This document shows positions 56,619-64,000 of a stretch of 64,000 nt of DNA, in pieces. A program made the translations under genes and the position numbers. Within the stretch, counting starts at the first letter, position 1. Each line of letters opens with the position of its first letter. Source of the stretch: Roridomyces roridus (taxonomy: Eukaryota; Basidiomycota; Agaricomycetes; Agaricales; Mycenaceae); assembly GCA_029378245.1 (NCBI GenBank), contig JARKIF010000127.1:32492-96491 (forward strand), in the 5' to 3' direction. Below the pieces are notes generated by a model that was not told where the DNA came from, ran no database searches, and saw only the letters and a list, made by a program, of their open reading frames with translations.

Positions 56619-59600
56619 ATGGCCGACCCCAGTTCAACTGACCCTCTCACCGTCGCCATCCAGCAAATCCAGCGCCCCCAGGCACTCAAGGTCGTCGCCC
56701 TATGCTCCTCCCCTCGCTCCGGGCCCCAGAGCACCCGGGATGCGCAAGACGGGCCCTGGCGACACCCCTCCGAGCTAGAGTATATCGGTCCTACTCACCC
56801 CTCCGGCCACATGTGGGACGACTATACCATCATCACCTTTATTGTACATACCGCCGTCACCGTTCACCCCCGCAGCGAGAGCAGAACCAACCCGTGGGCT
56901 GTCATCTCTGCCAACGACAGCGGCAATGCCACCGTCCCGAGAGGCTACCGCATTCCTATCCTCTGGCTCACAAAGGTCATGTGGGAGTCCCTCAAAATTC
57001 TCTGCACCACAGGCCGTCCTTTGTGGGACCTGATGAAGTTTGACCTCCTTCACCTCGCACGGTTGACTAGCCAGTTTCTAGCCAAGGCAAGGAACGAAAA
57101 TCGCATGAAGCGCCAGTGGCGGGACCCCATGTTTGACCGCGCTCTTACTCGCTTCTTCAACGGCTGGATGGGCGTTCGTGACGTGTTCGTTTGGGATTTC
57201 TATCGCGAGTTCAAAGAGGAGGAATACAAGGATGATGTTTTGGCTCGCAGTGCGTCTACTTGAATCCCCTTCCACACTCTGCCGTCTTACTCCGCGTTTA
57301 CAGGGTGGGCCCAGAAAGTTCCAAAGGGCATTCAAGGTTTCGTGGTCACCGATCAAGAAATCGTGGATGGTATCACGCCCGAGCAGTTGAAGGCCGGACT
57401 CGTTGTGAACCGAGAGCTTTCATCCTTCACCTGGATGCCCGACCCGGAACCTGAGCCAGAGGAGGAGGCTCCGCCCGTGCGTGTTGGATTTTCACGTCCT
57501 TATCTCGTTCACTAAACAACCTTTACAATGCCAGCCCCCGACGACCGAAGACAACTCGCGCGGTTCGTCACCACTGACGTCTGAAATGGGCAGCGAAGAC
57601 ATGATTGCCGAATCGTTGAACCCCAAGAACTCCGAGCCCCCGACAGCGCCAACTCCGACGAACCGCCCACCGTTTCCGCTGGCAATCCAGACGGGTGCCG
57701 AGATCCAGGTCACGCGGAAGCGCCCACACAAACCAAAGCCCAAGGTCAAGACGGACAAGCCGGAAAAATCGTCCCGCCCTCTACGAACACGAACGATGAG
57801 CGGCAGCGTCTCGGCTATGAGCCCCGCGACGCCCAAGGTGGCCCAAATCGCGAGCGCGGCCAGTATCGCGGGGTCAACGAGGAGTTCGCCCAACGTGACA
57901 CCGTCCGCGTTTGACTTTACGGCCCTCGTCGAGTCCCGTGGGAGAAAGCGGAAAATCGAGTCTGTATATTCTGTCTCGTTGTCGTCGCTCAGTTCGGATA
58001 GCGAGGGCGATGGAGACGACGCGAGCACGAGCAGGAGCTCGCGGCAGAACGGGGTGCCTGACGGGCGGGCGTTTAACAACAACTCGCGAGTTGTCATGCA
58101 GAAGCTGGGCTACACGGACTCGAATAATCCCAACCGCATTGTTATTCCTCGACTGCCCAACCCTGAAACGTACTCGAAACCGACGACAGAGGCTTATGGC
58201 GGCCCGGCCGTCCCGTCTCCTTTGTCCACCAGCATCATCAAGGCGGTGCGGAAACCCAGCACATCCGAAGAGCTTGGTTATCCGAGCAGCAGCCCGCGCA
58301 GGCCATCCAAACAATCTTCGACGACGTCCTACCCTCCCCATTACTGGAAAATCGCTACTATCTCGTCCTCCCCATCCATGAAACCGTTCGACCCTAGCAT
58401 TCCTGGGGCAACGATCCCGGCCTTTGCTACGTGGCGCGGTGCGGAGGAATTGCCATTTCTCAGCGACAAACACCCCGATGCGGCGCAGTGGACGGATTTC
58501 GCTATTGTCAGCTATATGTTTGACAACGCGTTGACGATACCGTCAAGGAGTACGGATAACAAACAACAGACGTGGGTGGAGGTTAGCGTGCCGAGGGCGC
58601 ATGGGGAAGAGGCGACGACTCTCCCGAGGGGGTATCGGATTCCGCTCCTTTGGCTGGGGAGGATGCAGTGGGAGTGTGTCAAGACGCTGCTGACGACGTG
58701 TAAGGACTATTGGCCGGAGGTCAAGTGGGATGTCTTGCATGTTGCCAGGCTTACGGTCGAGTTTCTTGCGAGGGCGAGGGCGCAGCCGAGGATGAAGAGA
58801 AGTTATCGGGATATGATGTTTGATCGTCCGCTTACCAGGTTTTTCGTTGGATGGATGGGCTCGAGGGATGAGCATGTCTGGGATTTCTATCGGGAGTTCC
58901 GGGACGAGGAGTACGAGGATGATGTGTTACAGCGGAGTGCGTTTTATATTCTTCGTTTTAACTATTCGAGCTTAACTGACCCTTTGGTTTAGGGTGGTTG
59001 CTCAAGGCCGTCAAGGGCATCCAAGGCTTTGCCATCACGGACGCTGAGCTCCAAGATGGAATTACGGTGGAGCAATACACACATGGGCTCAGCATTGACC
59101 GTGAGAACCAGACGTATGAATGGGTCGATGACGAGCTACCAAAACCGGCTGAGGAGAACGTGGTAGAGATGACTGTTCAGACTCAATCGCCCCTCTCGCT
59201 CTCGCAAGTTACTCGGGCGCTTTCTGCTGAACCGTCGCCTTTGACGCCGGCGGATAATTTCATGGACGTTGATATTCCCGCGGTACCGCCAGCAGCTCCA
59301 GTGGAAGAGGTAGCGCCGCAGCCCGAGCAGCCGATGCCTCCGGTAATTCCAGAAGAACCGCCTGTTATCGAGGAGCAAGCCATGGTCGAGGACGAAGGTA
59401 TGTTATTTCCATTATCCATTTACTCTGACGTGCTCACACAATTTGTTAGTTCCCGTAGTGCCGACCACTCAAGTTCCTGCCGTCGACAAGCTGTTTGACG
59501 ACGATGGTATGTTTCTTTCGGATGCACTTGTTTCTTGAAATCTTATATCCAGTAGTTCCCACGGCCCCTGCTCCTGCCCCTCACGAGCTTTTCGACGATG

Positions 59601-62600
59601 AAGTACCTACGGCGCCTGTGGCACAAGGACCCGCCCCTCACGAGCTATTTGACGACGAGGGTATGTTTTTTCAAGCATGAATTGCATCTCCATTTCTCAC
59701 GCAATGTAGTGCCAACGGCTCCTGCAGACCACATTCCTGCCCCCCACGAGCTTTTCGACGACGAAAAACCCGCGGAACCTGAAGAACCTACCGCTCGCCA
59801 GCTGTTCGACGATGAGGTTCCTGTCGTACCTGTTGTAGAACAAGGTATGCCCGTCTGAATCTCTGCTGTTGTCCGAAGCGCTTACAATTCGTTAGCATCA
59901 ACAATACCTGATCCTGCCGTTCACCAGCTCTTCGACGATGACGGTTTGTTCCGTCTTTACTGTACTTGTACCAGTATACTGATCAAGTTTCCAGCGCCTG
60001 CGGATCTTGATGTCGGGCTTCCTGCCGAGCATGAGGTGTTTGGTGATGAAGGTATAACTTCCTTCATCAGGTATTGAGTCGTATGCTAATAACCTCGGCA
60101 GCACCCACGGTGCCCACAACAACAGTCCCTGCCGACCACGAGTTGTTTGACGATAAAGGTATTCCTTTTCAGATACGGCTTTGTTCCGGTATGCTCATCC
60201 CATTACTAGCACCCGTGGCACCTGCAGTCGAGGTTTCTGCTGTCCCTGAGGTGGCTGCAGAGACGGTCCCTGCTTCCCAGGAACCTTCCTTGGATCAACG
60301 TCAGTTATTTATCTTCCGTGTCCCTCTAGGCTGCTCATAATTGTCTCAGCGGCGGTTGTGCAACCCCCCGTTGGTCCAGAGCCGGAACAATCGCTCCCCG
60401 ATATCCTGGAGGACCCTGCACCTTCCAACGAGGACCTTTTCGTTGCAGATGTAGCGCCGCCTGCTGCCGAGGTTCCTGTTGTGGACATGCAAGATTCGTC
60501 AAACTCTCCGCTGCCACCCTTCACGACAGACTGGTCTTCGCACTCCCGTATAGCGTCCCCGGCTCTTCCCGCCCTGGAAGACGTTGTTGCAGCTGAACAG
60601 AGCACGGCGCCTGAACCCGCTCACACGTACGAGGAGGAGGAGGATGACATGGATACCGATTTCCTCGGTTATCCGCCCTCGCCGCTCAAATCGGACACCA
60701 TGGAACTGTTGTACCCACTTCCCGATACCAACGACGTTCTCGAGGCGGAGGTCCCCCTCATCCAAGAAGAGACCGTCGATGTACCCCAAGATGAAGAGGA
60801 GCTGGAATTCGACGAGAAGGATTATATCCGCTCTCGGTTGCCGTCTCCGTTTGGGATGACACCCACGCCGGCCGAGGTAGAGCCCGCGGAGCCTAACGTG
60901 AGGAGTTCTCTACTCGGCCTCCCCGTGGAACGGATTTCTTCCGTTCCTGCTCGGAGTCCCTCGCCTGCACCCGCTGTCGCCTCCATTCCTGCCAAAAGTC
61001 CTTCGCCTGCTCCATACCCTGCAAAGAGCCCTTCACCTACCCCTCCCGTCGAAAGAGCGGCTTCTGTCCCTGCGAAGAGCCCTTCTCCGGCGCCCACTGT
61101 GGAGCGCGATTCCACTCCTGAGCAAGAGCCCGCTGCCCAGCCGATCTTGTCTCCCCAGCCCACTCGCGCGCGATCCCAATCCCGATCCTCCGAATCTATC
61201 CGGTCGTCTTCAAGTCCTGAGCCTCGTCTTCCCGAGCCTCCGATGCGAGAGTCGGTGCCGCCAGAGGCAGAGTCCTCTCCTGCGGAACGTCTCCCTTCAC
61301 CTCCTCCGGATTCTGATGAAGAAGATGCGATTAGTGAGGAGGTGCCGATAGAACAAGAAATACCCGTGCCAGACGTGGATTCTACCGCGATGGATACTGA
61401 AGCCTCGACTCCCGCTGGCACAACCCTCGAAGAGCCCCCGAGCGTTGAAGTGGCTCACATGTTGCCTCACAGTCCGGCTGACCCGACGGATGAATTTCCT
61501 CCCGGCTTTCACTTCATGGGTCTGTCGCAAGGAGCACCGTCGCAAGCCAATATCTCATTTTCTGGTCTTGCGGATGCAACGTCCCATCAGCGGCTACTTG
61601 CCTGCATCTGAGGACGTGCAGGTCAGGCCGACTGCCGCTGCGGCCCGGGCGTCGGCGTCTCCTCGGATCAATGGACACGCATCGGCCCCCGCGGCCGACG
61701 CGGTGATCGTGGTCGAAGACTTTGCTGCATCGACCCCGATTTCGGCGGAAGCGATGGTATCGGCCCTTCCTGATACGAGCGATTCGAAACGGGTAAAACT
61801 TGAGATCATGACGGTTTCACTCGGGTCGGCAGATAACCACGTCGAAGACGAGGACGACATGGATATCGAGACACCCCTATTGATGTGGATATGGATGATC
61901 GTCCGCCCAGTCCAACTACATCAGCTGCACCTGAGCTGCCGACGGCTTCTCGTTCTCGACCGTCGAGCCCGCCTCTCAGCGCATCTCAGAGCCTCTTCAC
62001 TCCTGACGTGACTCCCAACGTATCTGTTGTGGCCAACATGCTCCCTCCCCGAGTTGCTCCTCAGACTTCTTTCCAAACTCCTCGTTTCTCTAGTCAAATG
62101 ACGACGACGACGATATGGGGCCTCCTGGATTATCTCCCGCGTTGCCTTCCGCTCGCTCTTCTAATTTGGCTCCAACGAGGACCTCAATATCTACGGTCGG
62201 AGCGCCTCGCAGCCGCGTTCCTCTTTACCGCGCCATTCCCTTCCTTCTCGTCCCTCTTCCCCGCCAAACAGGCCTTCGCCGCCGCCGCCACCGCCGCTTC
62301 GTCGGGCTTCTCCTCCACGTCGGGCTTCTCCACCTCCACGGCGGGCTCATTCTCCTCCTCAGCGCGGGCCTTACTCATGGAACAACCGTCCCATGCACCA
62401 CGGACAAAATGGATCGAATTGTCAGTCTTTTTCCCCCACGATTTTCCATAACTTACTAAGCCGATTCTCAGTGGAACGGGGTCAAGGACTTTTCGAATGG
62501 GTCATTCACCAGACCACCTCCCGTGGAAATATGTGCGCGCGTGACAGGCAGCCTGCTCCTCGTCGTGTGGACATCCCCTGGACCAACGGCAACCTCCTGC

Positions 62601-64000
62601 GCCTCCGCGGCGCATGGACATTCCCATGGACAATCCGGGCCAAAATTATCGTTCGCCCACGGTATCCCTGACGACCGAAGCCCTATGGAATACGATCCTA
62701 GGCGCCAAGATTCTGTGGTTCTGGACCAACACCCTCATATTCCAATGTTCCACCAGCACAGCAGGCCGCGAATTACTCCCGCTGGATGGCTTTCCGCCGC
62801 CCAACGGGACGCCTGCGATGGCGTGAAGTTCCATCGTCCCTATTCTCCTTCGGCACTTACTCCCCTCACGTTCCTCTCAACCTGACTCGCACACCGTCAC
62901 TGGGTCAAACTCTACCCAATCCCGCCATATGTTCGGCGCCTGTGCCTGAATTAGCCCGCCGTTCGCCGCAGGTCAATCACCCGCCGCCGGAGACGTCCTC
63001 CCAGAGTCGGACAATCTGCGAGGATTCCCTTCTCGTTCTTCTTCGTTCTCCTCCATCACCAATGCCCCCATTCCGTAGCTCTCCGGGACCCGGGCCGTCG
63101 CCTGTCGCCGCCAACGGCTCTGCGAGCCATCCCTTTGCCATTCTCCCCCTCTGGTCGCCACGCACCGATTGCCGAACGAGAAGCGACAGCGCCTCCAGAC
63201 ACCACGACGGGAAGTCGATATGGATACTGACGATGTTCCAAGCCCGCCTCCGAGTGCGACCATCACCGCAGCTCCCAAAATTCCTGATCCACCGCCGCTG
63301 AATGGCGCGGCTGCTCCCGTTCATCCTCCTCCTCCTCCCCAAATTGATCTGGCCAGTTGGAGGCTTCTATCGTCGAGCGCTTGAAGGAAGGCCTCAAGTC
63401 GCAGTTGAAGAGCGAGCTCAAGGACGAACTGCGAGGCGAATGAGGGGCGAGCTGAGAGGTGGAATTGAAAGGCGACTGAGGGGCGATTTGCGGACCGAGC
63501 TCAAGGGGGAGCTGAAGGGCGAACTGCAGGGTCAATTGAAGGTCGAAGTCGAGAAGAGGTTGAAAGCCGAGTTCCTGACCCAGCTGAACGGGCTGAACGC
63601 AGAGTTACCGGAACGGATGGTGCCTGATCTGGTTAAACAGCTCAAGGCCGAGTTGATGCTGGATATGAAGGAGGATCTGTATGAGCAGCTGCAGGCCAAG
63701 CTGGTGTCGGAGGCAAAATCCGAGTTGGGGAGGAATTTGATGGGCAAGTTGCACGAGACCCTCATCGAGCCGGTCAGGGACCAGGTGGCCGACGATTTGG
63801 AGAAGAGGTTACGGGAGCCTATCAAGAACTCCATCGTCGGTCAAATCGAGGCCGAGTTGACGACTGCGGTCAAGGGCCACCTGTGGGAGCTGCGTGTCGA
63901 CTTGAAGGACGACATTCTGCTCGAAGTGAAGGAGTACTTGGTGTCGCAGCTAAAAGATCAATTGCGGATCTTGCTCGTTCAGCTCAAGGACGCTGTCAAC
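56619..64000 (+). CDS. Large acidic, Pro-rich protein with duplicated unknown domain and LFDD repeats; 3' end outside window
   Basis: Unrecognised. Start ATG 56619 (MADPSSTDPLTVAIQQIQRP). Exon 1 (56619-57249) and exon 2 (57304-57476) encode a domain with RGYRIPILWL, FDLLHLARLTSQFLAKAR, MFDRALTRFFNGWMG, VWDFYREFKEEEYKDDVL and WAQKVPKGIQGFVVTDQE. Exon 3 (57535-58936) holds a Ser/Pro-rich basic linker (KRPHKPKPKVK, a nuclear-signal-like string) and a second copy of the domain (RGYRIPLLWL, WDVLHVARLTVEFLARAR, MFDRPLTRFFVGWMG, VWDFYREFRDEEYEDDVL, then KAVKGIQGFAITDAE in exon 4 from 58993). Short phase-1 exons with ELFDDE-like units follow, then a long Glu/Pro/Ser-rich exon to about 61570. Beyond that the coding signal hops between frames (see findings) and reaches the window end as a Leu/Lys/Glu-rich tail. 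It is probably nuclear or cytoplasmic, as no membrane helix is visible. Confidence 0.6.
59416..60158 (+). repeat. Tandem exon-encoded LFDD repeats
   Basis: Eight units of about 15-20 residues end in KLFDDD, ELFDDE, ELFDDE, ELFDDE, QLFDDE, QLFDDD, EVFGDE and ELFDDK, each led by V/A-P-T-(A/V)-P-type sequence. Most are single short exons bounded by phase-1 introns that start GGTAT. This is a symmetric-exon arrangement that lets units multiply without a frame change. Confidence 0.75.
63366..64000 (+). repeat. Leu/Lys/Glu amphipathic repeat region, open to the window edge
   Basis: One frame gives IVERLKEGLKSQLKSELKDE and stops at about 63440. A frame two bases on continues MRGELRGGIERRLRGDL, TELKGELKGELQGQLKVEVE, DLVKQLKAELMLDMKEDLYE, AKSELGRNLMGKLHETLIEP and VKEYLVSQLKDQLRILLVQL without a stop to base 64000. 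An L-x-x-E-L-K type spacing dominates. This predicts a long amphipathic or coiled-coil helix. The shift looks like one missing base at the join. Confidence 0.65.

Overview
This window looks like nuclear DNA of a filamentous basidiomycete. Genes are compact and broken by many 45-60 nt introns with fungal splice sites, many core promoters carry a TATA box 30-46 nt before the ATG, and the proteins (anion:cation symporters, DHA1 drug/polyamine transporters, Delta-12 desaturase, cutinase, GH27 alpha-galactosidase, Ste7/Fuz7-type MAPKK) are typical of Agaricomycetes. The expanded families resemble what I recall from Rhizoctonia/Ceratobasidium (Cantharellales), but that placement is inference.

Layout. 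1-11.6 kb: tandem array of four allantoate/anion symporter (ACS) paralogs (A partial, B damaged, C and D apparently intact), with an inverted-repeat element between A and B. 12-14.3 kb: first DHA1-type transporter. 14.7-17.7 kb: Delta-12 fatty acid desaturase convergent with a PL14-type polysaccharide lyase. 17.8-21.2 kb: ACS relics, two short repeat elements and a cutinase. 21.2-35.2 kb: a segment organised as two diverged units spaced about 7.2-7.5 kb, each with DHA1 sequence, a PL14 gene and a small one-TM coiled-coil gene. The two PL14 genes share a 983-bp identical tract, and one copy carries a TA-flanked MITE whose empty site survives in the other copy. 35.2-46 kb: four more members of the small one-TM family (six in total), two minisatellites, a secreted HNH nuclease (DUF1524) and a glycine-rich stress-type protein. 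47.3-54.2 kb: ordinary single-copy genes: alpha-galactosidase, MDE1 (methionine salvage), a DUF2235 hydrolase and a MAPKK. 56.6-64 kb: a very large acidic/Pro-rich protein gene with a duplicated unknown domain, eight LFDD-type repeats carried mostly on separate phase-1 exons, and a Leu/Lys/Glu coiled tail cut by the window edge.

How it fits together (inference): 0-36 kb reads as an environment-interface region that grows by local duplication. It holds secreted cutinase, three PL14 lyases, at least seven transporters and a small membrane protein family, with much decay (at least five transporter relics). PL14 lyases release acidic oligouronides and the ACS family carries organic anions, so a degrade-and-import link is plausible but unproven. 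The main candidates for something undescribed are the six-member one-TM family and the large LFDD-repeat protein.
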